From contig CAWIDG010000001.1 of NCBI GenBank assembly GCA_963834875.1, positions 124,001 through 188,000 on the forward strand: a stretch of 64,000 nt of DNA. The letters run 5' to 3'. Of the stretch, positions 1 through 7,776 are shown piece by piece; the first letter of the stretch is position 1, and each line of letters begins with the position of its first letter. Both the position numbers and the translations under genes were made by a program. Origin of the DNA: DATAGF01 sp963834875 (GTDB taxonomy: Bacteria; Actinomycetota; Thermoleophilia; Miltoncostaeales; Miltoncostaeaceae). Below the pieces are notes generated by a model. The model did no database searches, was not told the DNA's origin, and was given only the letters and a program-made list of their open reading frames with translations.

Positions 1-78
1 CCCCGCCATCGGGCGAACGCCCCATTTCGCCGCGGGCGTCGCCCCGGCGCCGGCTCCGGGGACGGCGGGGGTGCCGGG

Positions 79-84
79 TATGCT
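79..84 (+). promoter_or_regulatory. -10 element of the scpA operon
   Basis: The hexamer TATGCT lies 12 nt before the scpA ATG. It matches the TAnnnT -10 element seen before many genes in this window. A start point about 7 nt downstream would leave a leader of only about five nucleotides. No clear -35 box is visible. Confidence 0.5.
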
Positions 85-96
85 GGCCCCGACCCC

Positions 97-810
97 ATGG
101 CCGCGCCCGACGCCCTCCAGCAGCCGGTGGAGCTGGACCTCTTCGAGGGGCCGTTCGACCTGCTGCTCACCCTGGTGCTGCGCGACGAGGTCAACCTCCT
201 GGAGCTGCCGCTGGTCGAGGTCGTGACCGCGGCGCTCGGCGAGCGGGCCCGCGAGCGCTGGGACGTCGAGACCGCGGGCGAGCTGATCGTCCTGCTGGCC
301 GCCATGACCGAGCTGAAGGCGCGGCGGCTCCTCGGCGAGCCGGTCGACGAGGAGCCCGACCTGGACGCGCTGGAGGCCCGCGAGCGCCTGGCGTCCCGCC
401 TCATCGCCTACGCGCCCTTCCCGCGGGCCGCGGCCTGGCTGGCCGAGCGCGGGAGGGACTCCGCCGGCCCGCGCTACCGGCGCGTCCCGCTGGTGGGCCC
501 GGCGCCGCCGCCGCCGAGCGAGGATCCCGAGCGGCTGCGCGCGGCGATGCGGGCGCTCCTCGCCGCCCCGCCCGCGCCGTCCCTGGAGCACCTCACCAGC
601 CGCGTGAGCGTCCCCGAGGCCATCGGCCGCCTGCAGGCGGCGCTCGCCCGCGCCCGCTCGGTGAGCTTCGACGCCCTCACCGCGGGGGCGGGCCCGTTGG
701 AGGAGGCCGTGACCCTGATCGCGACGCTCGAGCTGGCGCGGCGCGGCGACGTCACGATCGCCCAGGCCGAGCCCTTCGGCGACATCGCGATCACCGGGAG
801 CCGGCGGTGA
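97..810 (+). CDS. scpA: Segregation and condensation protein A (kleisin)
   Basis: ScpA is the kleisin subunit of the bacterial condensin. It bridges the Smc ATPase heads and binds an ScpB dimer to organise and segregate the nucleoid. The 237-residue protein has the family N-terminal motif LFEGPFDLLL (residues 15-24), then the helical segment that contacts the Smc neck, a charged low-complexity middle and a C-terminal winged helix. The length is normal. The start is the ATG 12 nt after a TATGCT hexamer. The gene overlaps scpB by 4 nt, so the pair is translationally coupled; smc itself lies about 43 kb away in this window. Asn33 (GTC AAC) may stand where other ScpAs have Asp. Confidence 0.95.
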   Translation: MAAPDALQQPVELDLFEGPFDLLLTLVLRDEVNLLELPLVEVVTAALGERARERWDVETAGELIVLLAAMTELKARRLLGEPVDEEPDLDALEARERLASRLIAYAPFPRAAAWLAERGRDSAGPRYRRVPLVGPAPPPPSEDPERLRAAMRALLAAPPAPSLEHLTSRVSVPEAIGRLQAALARARSVSFDALTAGAGPLEEAVTLIATLELARRGDVTIAQAEPFGDIAITGSRR

Positions 811-1406
811 CCGGGCTGGCGCGCCAGATCGAGGCCCTGCTGTTCCTGAGCCCCGAGCCGCTGTCCCTGGTGGCGCTCTGCGACCTCACCGAGGAGCCCC
901 CGGGCCGCGTGCAGGGGGCAGTGGCCGAGCTCTCCGAGCGCCACGGCCCCGAGGGCGGCCTCGAGGTCGCCGAGGTGGCGGGCGGCTTCGCCCTGCGCAC
1001 CCGGGCCGACCTCGCCGAGGTCTGCGACCGCCTGCGCGAGCGCCCGCCGGAGGACCGCATCACCCCGGCCGGCCTCGAGACGCTCGCCGTCGTGGCGTAC
1101 CTGGAGCCGATCAGCCGGCCCCAGATCAGCCGCCTGCGCGGCGTCGCGGCCGACTCGACGGTGGCGTCGCTCGTCGAGCGCGGGCTGCTGGAGGAGGCCG
1201 GCCGGCCGTCCGAGGGCGGGGCGATGCGGTACCGCACCACCCGCCTGTTCCAGACGCGGTTCAACCTGCGCGGGCCCGGCGACGTCCCGCCGCTCGAGCG
1301 CTTCGAGCTCAGCGGGCCCGAGGCCGAGCGGGTGCGGCGGCAGCTGGTCGAGGCGGGGCACCTCGCGGACGACGCGGGGGCCGGCGCGGGCGGCGATGGC
1401 GAGTGA
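807..1406 (+). CDS. scpB: Segregation and condensation protein B
   Basis: ScpB dimerises and binds the centre of ScpA in the Smc-ScpAB complex. The 199-residue product shows two winged-helix domains. The second includes the diagnostic stretch ITPAGLETLAVVAYLEPISR (about residues 89-108), followed by the helix with ISRLRGV. A Gly/Ala/Asp-rich tail follows. The start is the GTG overlapping the scpA stop (GTGA); the 3' end overlaps rluB by 11 nt. The scpA-scpB-rluB order is conserved across Gram-positive bacteria and Actinobacteria. Confidence 0.95.
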   Translation: MTGLARQIEALLFLSPEPLSLVALCDLTEEPPGRVQGAVAELSERHGPEGGLEVAEVAGGFALRTRADLAEVCDRLRERPPEDRITPAGLETLAVVAYLEPISRPQISRLRGVAADSTVASLVERGLLEEAGRPSEGGAMRYRTTRLFQTRFNLRGPGDVPPLERFELSGPEAERVRRQLVEAGHLADDAGAGAGGDGE

Positions 1407-2127
1407 GCGGATGCGCGTCCACCGGGCGCTCGCCCTCGCCGGCGTCGCGAGCCGCCGCGCGGCCGAGGGGCTGGTCGCGGAGGGGCGGGTGTCGGTCAAC
1501 GGCGAGCCGGCGGCGGTCGGACAGCTCGTCGGCCCCGGCGACCTCCTCGAGGTGGACGGGCGGCCGGTCCGCGACCCCGAGCAGCTGCGCGCCTACCTCC
1601 TGCACAAGCCCGCCGGCGTGGTCTCGACGGCCAGCGATCCGCAGGGGCGGCCGACGGTCCTCGAGGGCCTGCCCCGCGACGTGCGCGTCTACCCGGTCGG
1701 CCGCCTGGACCTCGACACCACGGGGGCCCTCCTGGTCACGAACGACGGCGAGCTGGCGGCGCGCCTGATGCACCCGTCGTCCTCGGCGCCCAAGACCTAC
1801 GAGGCGCTGCTCCAGGGCCGGGTCTCCGCGGCGACGATCCGCCGCCTGCGCCGGGGCGTCGAGCTCGAGGACGGGATGACCGCCCCCGCCCGCGTCCGGG
1901 CCCTGGACCGCCTCGCCCAGGGCGGGACGTGGCTCGAGATCGAGATCACCGAGGGCCGCAACCGGCAGGTGCGCCGGATGGGCGAGGCCGTCGGGCACCG
2001 AGTGCTGCGCCTGCACCGCTCCCGCTACGGCGGGATCGGCCTCGGGCGGCTCGCCCCCGGCCGGTGGCGCCCCATCACCCGGGCCGAGTGGACGCGCCTC
2101 GGCGCGTTGGTGGGGCTCGAGCGCTGA
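1396..2127 (+). CDS. rluB: RluB/RsuA-family rRNA pseudouridine synthase
   Basis: This enzyme isomerises a uridine to pseudouridine in rRNA (RluB acts on 23S U2605 in E. coli). The 243-residue protein has an N-terminal S4 RNA-binding domain (about residues 6-65, ending near VSVNGEPA) and the RsuA/RluB catalytic domain, with motif GRLDLDTTG where Asp105 is the predicted catalytic residue. NRQVRRMGEAVGH near the C-terminus is also typical. The ATG at 1396 overlaps scpB; a second in-frame ATG at 1411 is an alternative start. The exact target site cannot be read from the sequence. Confidence 0.9.
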   Translation: MASERMRVHRALALAGVASRRAAEGLVAEGRVSVNGEPAAVGQLVGPGDLLEVDGRPVRDPEQLRAYLLHKPAGVVSTASDPQGRPTVLEGLPRDVRVYPVGRLDLDTTGALLVTNDGELAARLMHPSSSAPKTYEALLQGRVSAATIRRLRRGVELEDGMTAPARVRALDRLAQGGTWLEIEITEGRNRQVRRMGEAVGHRVLRLHRSRYGGIGLGRLAPGRWRPITRAEWTRLGALVGLER

Positions 2128-2135
2128 GCGGCCGG

Positions 2136-2492
2136 GTGCTGAGAGCCGTCCGGGGCGCGACCTCGGTGGCGGAGGACACCAGCGAGGCGATCCGCGAGGG
2201 CACCGCCGAGCTGCTCGGCGAGGTGCTGGCGCGCAACGAGCTCACCGCCGACGACCTGGTCTCGATCATCTTCACCGCGACCGCCGACCTGAACGCCGAC
2301 TTCCCGGCCGCCGGGGCACGCGAGATCGGCCTCAGCGCCGTCCCGCTGCTCTGCACCCGCGAGATCCCGGTCGTCGGCGCCCTGGCGAGGTGCATCCGGG
2401 TGATGGTCCACTGCTACGCCCCCGCGGACCGCCCCATCCGCCACGTCTACCTCCACGAGGCCCGCCAGCTGCGCACGGACCTGCCCGAGTAG
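2136..2492 (+). CDS. aroH: Chorismate mutase, AroH type
   Basis: The product converts chorismate to prephenate, the committed step to Phe and Tyr. The predicted 118-residue protein matches the trimeric AroH fold known from Bacillus: RGAT at residues 6-9 (Arg6 equals B. subtilis Arg7), then CTRE, CIRVMVH and RHVYLHEA, which supply the Glu, Arg and Tyr of the active site. I chose the GTG at 2136, 8 nt after the rluB stop; a longer in-frame reading into rluB has no homologous residues. Together with hisC, aroF, tyrA and aroA it completes an aromatic set in this window, split by the inverted nad block. Confidence 0.92.
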   Translation: MLRAVRGATSVAEDTSEAIREGTAELLGEVLARNELTADDLVSIIFTATADLNADFPAAGAREIGLSAVPLLCTREIPVVGALARCIRVMVHCYAPADRPIRHVYLHEARQLRTDLPE

Positions 2493-2512
2493 GCGTCGGG
2501 CGACGGCCCACG

Positions 2513-3331
2513 TCAGGCGGCGTCCAGGCCCAGGTCGAGGGCCGGCGCCGAGTGGGTGAGGGCGCCCACCGAGACGGCGTCGACGCCCGCACGGCCGGCG
2601 GCGCGGGCGCCCTCGAGGGTCATGCCGCCGCTCGCCTCGGTGCGGGCGCGCCCGCCGACCAGGGCGACGGCCTCGCGCAGCTCGGCGGGCGTCATGTTGT
2701 CGAGCAGGATCCAGTCGGCGCCGGCGTCGAGCGCCGCTCCGCACGCCGTCCAGGTCGTCGGCCTCCACCTCCACGAGCACCCCGGGCAGCTCGCGGCGCG
2801 CCCGGGCGACCGCCTCGGCGAGCCCCGCGCCGGCGATCGCAAGGTGGTTGTCCTTCACGAGCACCCGGTCGAAGAGCCCCATGCGGTGGTTCGCGCCGCC
2901 GCCGGCCACCACCGCGGCCTTCTCGAGCGCGCGCATGCCCGGCGATCGTCTTGCGCGTGTCGAGGACGGCGGCCGGCGCCGCGGCGCCGACGTAGGCGGC
3001 CGTCAGGTCGTCGCCACGCCCGACAGGTGGCAGAGGAGGTTCAGGAGGGTCCGCTCGGCGCCGAGCACGGCCCGCGCGCGGCCCTCGATCTCCGCGATGA
3101 CGGTCCCGGGCGCGAGGCGCGCCCCGTCGTCGAGCAGCCAGCGCCCCGCCGACGCCGGTCTGGCGCAGCACCTCCTCCCCGGCGGCGCGCCCGGCGAGGA
3201 CCCCCTCGGCCCGCGAGGCGAGCCGCGGCCCGCAGGCGCGCGTCGGCGGGGACCAGCAGGGCCGAGGTGATGTCGCCGCCCTCGCCCAGGTCCTCGGCGA
3301 GCGCGGCGGCCACCAGCTCCGCGGTGGTCAT
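2513..3331 (-). pseudogene. nadC: Quinolinate phosphoribosyltransferase, multiply frameshifted
   Basis: NadC condenses quinolinate with PRPP to nicotinate mononucleotide. All segments of a normal NadC can be read, but in different frames: MTTAELVAAALAEDLGEGGD at the start, then AEGVLAGRAAGEEVLRQTG, RWLLDDGARLAPGTVIAEIE, LTAAYVGAAAPAAVLDTRKT, ANHRMGLFDRVLVKDNHL, and finally ALDAGADWILLDNMTPAEL to the TGA at 2513. At least five frame changes are needed (near 3225, 3155, 3015, 2940 and 2750). Substrate-site motifs DTRKT, NHR and LDNM are intact in sequence. The gene starts 1 nt after nadA. Either this is a real pseudogene or a poorly assembled stretch; the intact nadB and nadA beside it favour the second. 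Confidence 0.85.
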
Positions 3332-3332
3332 C

Positions 3333-4430
3333 TCACGCCAGGGCGAGCATCCGGTCGAGCGCCAGCCGGCCGAGGCGCGCCATCTCCTCGTCCACGGCCA
3401 CGATGTTCACGATCTCGCCGGCCGCCAGGGACTCGAGGCACCAGGTGAGCTTGGGCAGGTCGATCCGGTTCATCGTCACGCAGGGGCAGATGTCCTCGCG
3501 CAGGCAGGAGATCCGCTTGTCGGGGTGCCGCTGCCGCAGGCGGTTGACCAGGTTCCAGTCGGTGCCCACGACGATCGACGAGCCGGCGGGCAGCTCCGCG
3601 CAGCGGCGGATGATGTACTCGGTGCTGCCGTCCTCGTCGGCCGCCTCGACCACCGGCCGCGGGCACTCGGGGTGCACGATCACCCGCACGCCGGGGTCGG
3701 CGGCGCGCGCCTCGGCCACCTGGCGGGCGGTGAAGGCCGTGTGCACGTTGCAGAACCCCTTCCAGAGGATCGCCCGCGAGGCGGCGAGGGTCTCCTGCGA
3801 CAGCCCGCCGAGGGCGGCGAGGCGCGGGTTCCACACGAGCGGCTCGCCCGGGGCCATCCCGAGGCGGCAGGCCGTGTTGCGGCCCAGGTGCTCGTCCGGG
3901 AAGAAGAAGACGGCGTCGCCCTCCGAGAGCGCCCAGCGGAAGGCCCGCTCGGCGTTGCCGGACGTGCAGACGGCCCCGCCGTGCTCGCCCACGAACGCCT
4001 TCAGGTCGGCGCCCGAGTTCATGTAGGTGAGGGGGATGACGCGCCTCCCGGGCAGCGCGGCCGTCATCTGGTCCCAGGCGTCGCGCACGGTGAAGATGTC
4101 GGCGCACTCGGCCAGGTGGCAGCCGGCGCCGAGGTCGGGGAGCACGACGGTCTGGCCCGGCGACTTCAGGACGTCGGCGGCCTCGGCCATGAAGTAGACG
4201 CCCAGGAAGACGATCAGCTCCGCCTCGGTGGCCGCCGCGCCGCGGCGGGCGAGCAGGAACGAGTCGCCGGTCACGTCGGCGAGCTCGATGACCTCGTCCT
4301 TCTGGTAGTGGTGGCCGAGGATCACGGCTCGCGAGCCCAGCGCGTCGCGCGCCGCCCAGGCGCGCTCGCGGAGCTCGGCGAGCGGGACGCCGTCGACTGG
4401 GAGGGCGCAGGCCGGCGCGGTGGTCGTCAT
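3333..4430 (-). CDS. nadA: Quinolinate synthase A ([4Fe-4S])
   Basis: NadA condenses iminoaspartate (from NadB) with dihydroxyacetone phosphate to quinolinate. The 365-residue protein carries the three cluster cysteines in context: GAGCHLAEC (Cys104), KGFCNVHT (Cys227) and DICPCVTMN (Cys315/317), plus the LGHHYQ motif at 38-43. I chose the ATG at 4430 because upstream residues are arginine-rich frame noise. That ATG overlaps the nadB stop (ATGA), so the two genes are coupled, in the order nadB-nadA-nadC. Confidence 0.95.
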   Translation of the reverse strand: MTTTAPACALPVDGVPLAELRERAWAARDALGSRAVILGHHYQKDEVIELADVTGDSFLLARRGAAATEAELIVFLGVYFMAEAADVLKSPGQTVVLPDLGAGCHLAECADIFTVRDAWDQMTAALPGRRVIPLTYMNSGADLKAFVGEHGGAVCTSGNAERAFRWALSEGDAVFFFPDEHLGRNTACRLGMAPGEPLVWNPRLAALGGLSQETLAASRAILWKGFCNVHTAFTARQVAEARAADPGVRVIVHPECPRPVVEAADEDGSTEYIIRRCAELPAGSSIVVGTDWNLVNRLRQRHPDKRISCLREDICPCVTMNRIDLPKLTWCLESLAAGEIVNIVAVDEEMARLGRLALDRMLALA

Positions 4431-6004
4431 GCGGCCTCCATGGCCAGGGCCCGGCGCCGCCGGGCTCGGGTGACGGGCACGTGGAAGGGGGCTCCGCCGA
4501 CCCAGGCGATGCGCCGGGCCTGAGCCGGGTCGGGGCGCGGGTGGTCGCGGCGGAAGTGGACGCCGCGGCTCTCGGCGCGCAGGCCGGCGGCCGCGGCCGT
4601 GAGACGCGCGACCAGCAGGAGGTTGTCGGTGCCGGCGTCGGTGCCCTCGGGGAGGGCGCCCAGCGCCCGCGCGGCGGCCGCGATGCCCTCGGCGTCGCGC
4701 TCCACGCCGCAGCCGGCCCACATCGCCGCCTGCAGGGCGGCGCGCGCCTCCGGCCCCCCGCCGGCCTGCGCCGGAGGCGGTGCGGGCGCGGCCGTCGGCC
4801 CCTCCGGCCACTCCCCGAGGTCGCCCGCCAGGGCGTCCGCAGCGCCGGCCGCCAGCACGGCCGCCTCGAGGAGGCCGTTCGAGGCGAGGCGGTTGGCGCC
4901 GTGCGCGCCGGTCGCCGCGCACTCGCCGACCGCGAGCAGGCCGGGAAGGGTGGTGCGGCCGGCGATGTCGGTCAGGACGCCGCCGATGGCGTAGTGCGCC
5001 GCCGGGGTGACCGGGATCGGGTCGCGCGCCAGGTCGAGGCCGTGGTCGGCGCAGAGGGCCGCGACCGTCGGGAAGCGGCGCCGGACGGCCTCGGCGTCGA
5101 GGTGGCGGAGGTCGAGCGTGACCTCGCCGCCCAGCTCCGCGGCGCGGCGGGCGATCGCGCGCGCGACGACGTCGCGCGGCCCGAGCTCGGCCATCGGGTG
5201 CTCGTCCGGCATGAACCGGCGCCCGCGGGCGTCGCGCAGCACCGCGCCCTCGCCGCGGACGGCCTCGCTGACCAGGGCCAGGGAGCCAGTGCCCAGCGCC
5301 AGCGCGGTGGGGTGGAACTGCACGAGCTCGAGGTCGGCGAGCGCGGCGCCTGCCCGGGCCGCCAGGGCGGGGCCGTCCGCCGTCGCCCCCGGGGGGTTGG
5401 TCGTGCGGGGGTAGAGCCGGCCCATCCCGCCGGAGGCGAGCGCGACGGCGCGCGCGGCCCGCTCGCGCGGGCGACCGTCGCCGCCGCGCGTCCGCAGGCC
5501 CGCGGCCCGCCCGTCGCGCACCAGCACCTCGACCGCGCGCTCGCCCTCGGCCAGCTCGATGCGGGGGTCGCCCCGCAGCGCGGCCGACAGCGCGGCGACG
5601 ATGTGGGCCCCGGTCGCGTCGCCGCCGGCGTGGACCACGCGCGCCGCCGAGTGGGCGCCCTCGCGCGCCAGCCGCAGGCGCCCGCGGCTGCGGTCGAAGA
5701 CGACCCCGCGCGAGAGCAGCTCGGTCACCTGGGCGGGCCCCTCGCGGCAGATGGCGGCGGCCGCCCCGGGGTCGCAGAGGCCCGCGCCGGCCTCGAGGGT
5801 GTCGCGCAGGTGCGCCTCCACCGAGTCCCCGCGGTCGACCGCGGCGGCGATGCCGCCCTGGGCGCGCCGCGTGCTCCCGTCGCCGAGCGTGCCCTCGGTG
5901 ACGACCACGACCGGCCCCGACTCGGCGGCTCCGAGCGCCAGGAGCGCACCGGCGATGCCGCTGCCGACCACGATCACTGGCTCCTGCGGGCGGGCTCCGG
6001 GCAC
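4427..6004 (-). CDS. nadB: L-aspartate oxidase
   Basis: NadB is the FAD enzyme that oxidises L-aspartate to iminoaspartate, the first step of de novo NAD synthesis. The 525-residue product starts with a Rossmann FAD motif (VIVVGSGIAGALLA) and has the flavoprotein motifs RRAQGGIAAA, HPTALALG and the C-terminal GECAATGAHGANRLASNGLL. I chose the GTG at 6004 rather than an ATG 81 nt upstream. The GTG is preceded by AGGGAG at 9 nt spacing, it puts the FAD motif near the N-terminus as in relatives, and the longer reading would run through a 27-bp palindrome that looks like an operator. Confidence 0.93.
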   Translation of the reverse strand: MPGARPQEPVIVVGSGIAGALLALGAAESGPVVVVTEGTLGDGSTRRAQGGIAAAVDRGDSVEAHLRDTLEAGAGLCDPGAAAAICREGPAQVTELLSRGVVFDRSRGRLRLAREGAHSAARVVHAGGDATGAHIVAALSAALRGDPRIELAEGERAVEVLVRDGRAAGLRTRGGDGRPRERAARAVALASGGMGRLYPRTTNPPGATADGPALAARAGAALADLELVQFHPTALALGTGSLALVSEAVRGEGAVLRDARGRRFMPDEHPMAELGPRDVVARAIARRAAELGGEVTLDLRHLDAEAVRRRFPTVAALCADHGLDLARDPIPVTPAAHYAIGGVLTDIAGRTTLPGLLAVGECAATGAHGANRLASNGLLEAAVLAAGAADALAGDLGEWPEGPTAAPAPPPAQAGGGPEARAALQAAMWAGCGVERDAEGIAAAARALGALPEGTDAGTDNLLLVARLTAAAAGLRAESRGVHFRRDHPRPDPAQARRIAWVGGAPFHVPVTRARRRRALAMEAA

Positions 6005-6036
6005 GCTTCGCGTCTCCCTGACGGTTATTCGCCTGA

Positions 6037-6063
6037 CAGTTGATGTCGTCACGACAAGAACTG
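6037..6063. promoter_or_regulatory. 27-bp palindrome upstream of nadBAC, candidate operator
   Basis: The dyad has a perfect 6-1-6 core, TGTCGT-C-ACGACA (6044-6056), flanked symmetrically by CAGTT (6037-6041) and AACTG (6059-6063). It ends 33 nt before the chosen nadB start, a normal place for a repressor site. NAD biosynthesis genes are often controlled by NiaR, NrtR or NadQ type repressors binding such palindromes. Which protein would bind here is not known and no regulator gene is adjacent. Confidence 0.6.
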
Positions 6064-6150
6064 ACGCGCGACGAGGATAGCGCATCCGGCCGCGGCCCGG
6101 CCGATCCGCCCGGCCGGGGTCAGCCGGGCGTCACGCGGAGCGGTCCCCTG

Positions 6151-6570
6151 CTACTGGATCGACAGGACGTACGCCGTGACGTTGTCCAGATCCTGGCCCG
6201 TCGCGAGGCCGGGGGGCATCGCGCCGCCGCCGTTCTGGACCTGCTCGCGGATCTGGGCCTCGGTCAGCCCGGCGCCCGCGAGCTGCGGGCCCACGCCGCC
6301 CGCGGCGGTGCCGTTCTCCAGGTGGCAGCTGGTGCAGGTGGCCGCGAAGAAGGTCATGCCGGCCGCCGCGTCGCCGCCGGCGGGCGCCGCCGTGGTCGCC
6401 GGAGCCGTGGTCGTGGCGGGGGCCTCGGTCGTCGTCGGGGCCTCGGTCGTCGTGGGCGCCTCGGTGGTCGTCTGGTCGGCCGCGTCGTCGTCGTCGCCGC
6501 CGCATCCGGCGGCGACCCCCAGCATGCCCGCCACCACCATCGCCGCAATCGCACCGCGCGATACCCGCAT
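6151..6570 (-). CDS. Lipoprotein c-type cytochrome (small, single haem)
   Basis: This is a 139-residue membrane-anchored electron carrier. It has a signal peptide with a lipobox ending at Cys23, an acidic stretch, a flexible TTTEAP-repeat linker (about residues 34-62) and a cytochrome c domain with haem site CTSCH (Cys79, Cys82, His83) and likely axial Met118 in AMPPG. A GGAGG ribosome site sits 4 nt before the ATG, and a TAGAGT -10 hexamer lies about 30 nt upstream. The partner oxidase or reductase is not in this window. The gene is divergent from hisC. Confidence 0.88.
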   Translation of the reverse strand: MRVSRGAIAAMVVAGMLGVAAGCGGDDDDAADQTTTEAPTTTEAPTTTEAPATTTAPATTAAPAGGDAAAGMTFFAATCTSCHLENGTAAGGVGPQLAGAGLTEAQIREQVQNGGGAMPPGLATGQDLDNVTAYVLSIQ

Positions 6571-6599
6571 GAGCCCTCCCGCGTGACGACGTTTGCCTG

Positions 6600-6605
6600 A
6601 CTCTA
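6600..6605 (-). promoter_or_regulatory. -10 element for the cytochrome c gene
   Basis: On the minus strand this reads TAGAGT, 29 nt before the cytochrome ATG, consistent with a normal short leader carrying the GGAGG site. Confidence 0.4.
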
Positions 6606-6624
6606 GGCCCTTTCGCCCGGGCCG

Positions 6625-6630
6625 TACACT
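6625..6630 (+). promoter_or_regulatory. -10 element for hisC, leaderless geometry
   Basis: TACACT ends 6 nt before the hisC GTG, so the first transcribed base should be at or beside the start codon. No ribosome-binding site precedes that GTG. Confidence 0.5.
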
Positions 6631-6636
6631 CCCCTT

Positions 6637-7776
6637 GTGGCGATTCGCTCCTCATCCCGCCTCGACGCCATCCCGCGCTACGAGCCCGGCCTCACCACGG
6701 CCGAGGTCCTGGCGCGGTTCGGGCTCGAGCGCGCGGTCAAGCTCGCCTCCAACGAGAGCCCCTTCCCGCCGCTGCCGCAGGTGGCCGGCGTGATCGCCGA
6801 GGGCGTCGCCGGGCTCAACCGCTACCCCGACGGCCCGGGACGCGCTCTGCGCCGCGCGATCGCCGAGCGCCACGGCGTCGGGCCGGACGAGGTCGTGCTC
6901 GGCAACGGCTCGTGCGAGCTCATCCTGCTGGCCGGCCAGGCCCTCCTCGACCCCGGCACGACCGTCGTCCACGCCGCCCCGTCGTTCGCGCTCTACCCGC
7001 ACCTCGGGGCCGCCGCGGGCGCCGAGGCCATCGCGGTGCCGCTCGCGGCCGACGACGGTCACGACCTGGAGGCGATGGCGGCGGCGGTCGACGAGCGCAC
7101 CCGGCTGGTCGTCGTCTGCAACCCGAACAACCCCACCGGCGTGTACCGGAGCGCCGCGGAGATCGAGCGCTTCCTCGACGCCCTCCCCGAGGACCTCGCG
7201 GTGCTGGTCGACGAGGCGTACTTCGAGTTCGTCGACCGGCCGGACGCCGGCCGCACCATGTCGCTGGCCCGCGAGCGCCCGAACCTGCTCGTCACGCGGA
7301 CGTTCAGCAAGGCCCACGGCCTCTGCGGCCTGCGGGTCGGCTACGGCGTGGGCGCTGCGGGCTGGATCGACGCCCTCGACAGGGTGCGCCAGCCGTTCAA
7401 CACCAACGCCCTCGCCCAGGCGGCCGCCCTCGAGAGCCTGCGTCACCCGGCCCCGCTCGAGCGGCGGGTGCGCGAGACGATGGCCGAGCGCGCCCGCGTG
7501 CAGGGCACGCTTGCGAAAACGAGCTGGGCCTTTACCCCCAGCCAGGGCAACTTTATCCTGGTCACGCCGGATGATCCGGCAGCCGGATCTCCGGGTGTCC
7601 ACGAGCAGCTCCTGCGCCTCGGCGTGATCGTGCGCGATGGCGCCTCGCTCGGGTGCCCCGGTCGCCTCCGGGTCTCGATCGGCACCCCGGAGGAGAACAC
7701 GGCGTTCCTGTCGGCGCGGGCGCAGCTCGCCCGCCCGGCCCCACGCGAGACCGAGTCAGGACGGACCCCACGATGA
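6637..7776 (+). CDS. hisC: Histidinol-phosphate / aromatic aminotransferase
   Basis: This is a PLP-dependent class I/II aminotransferase of the HisC family (379 residues). Visible motifs are SNESPF near residue 39, the NPNNPTG loop (162-168), VDEAYFEF (191-198) and the PLP lysine Lys225 in TFSKAHGL. No his genes are nearby. It is followed by DAHP synthase and prephenate dehydrogenase with a 4-nt overlap, so its main job may be transamination of prephenate or hydroxyphenylpyruvate, as in the Bacillus hisC-tyrA-aro supraoperon. Family membership is firm; substrate is inferred from context. The GTG start lies 6 nt after a -10 hexamer. Confidence 0.88.
   Translation: MAIRSSSRLDAIPRYEPGLTTAEVLARFGLERAVKLASNESPFPPLPQVAGVIAEGVAGLNRYPDGPGRALRRAIAERHGVGPDEVVLGNGSCELILLAGQALLDPGTTVVHAAPSFALYPHLGAAAGAEAIAVPLAADDGHDLEAMAAAVDERTRLVVVCNPNNPTGVYRSAAEIERFLDALPEDLAVLVDEAYFEFVDRPDAGRTMSLARERPNLLVTRTFSKAHGLCGLRVGYGVGAAGWIDALDRVRQPFNTNALAQAAALESLRHPAPLERRVRETMAERARVQGTLAKTSWAFTPSQGNFILVTPDDPAAGSPGVHEQLLRLGVIVRDGASLGCPGRLRVSIGTPEENTAFLSARAQLARPAPRETESGRTPR

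Noticed and set aside
2556..4523. Long plus-strand open frame (655 codons) opposite nadC and nadA
   Set aside because: It is composed of Arg, Ala, Gly and His noise from the antisense of nad genes; nadA on the minus strand has all cluster cysteines. High GC makes such shadow frames common.
4431..4922. N-terminal extension of NadA from an upstream in-frame start
   Set aside because: The added residues are Arg/Gly/Pro antisense-like noise inside nadB, and the ATG at 4430 gives a normal-length NadA.
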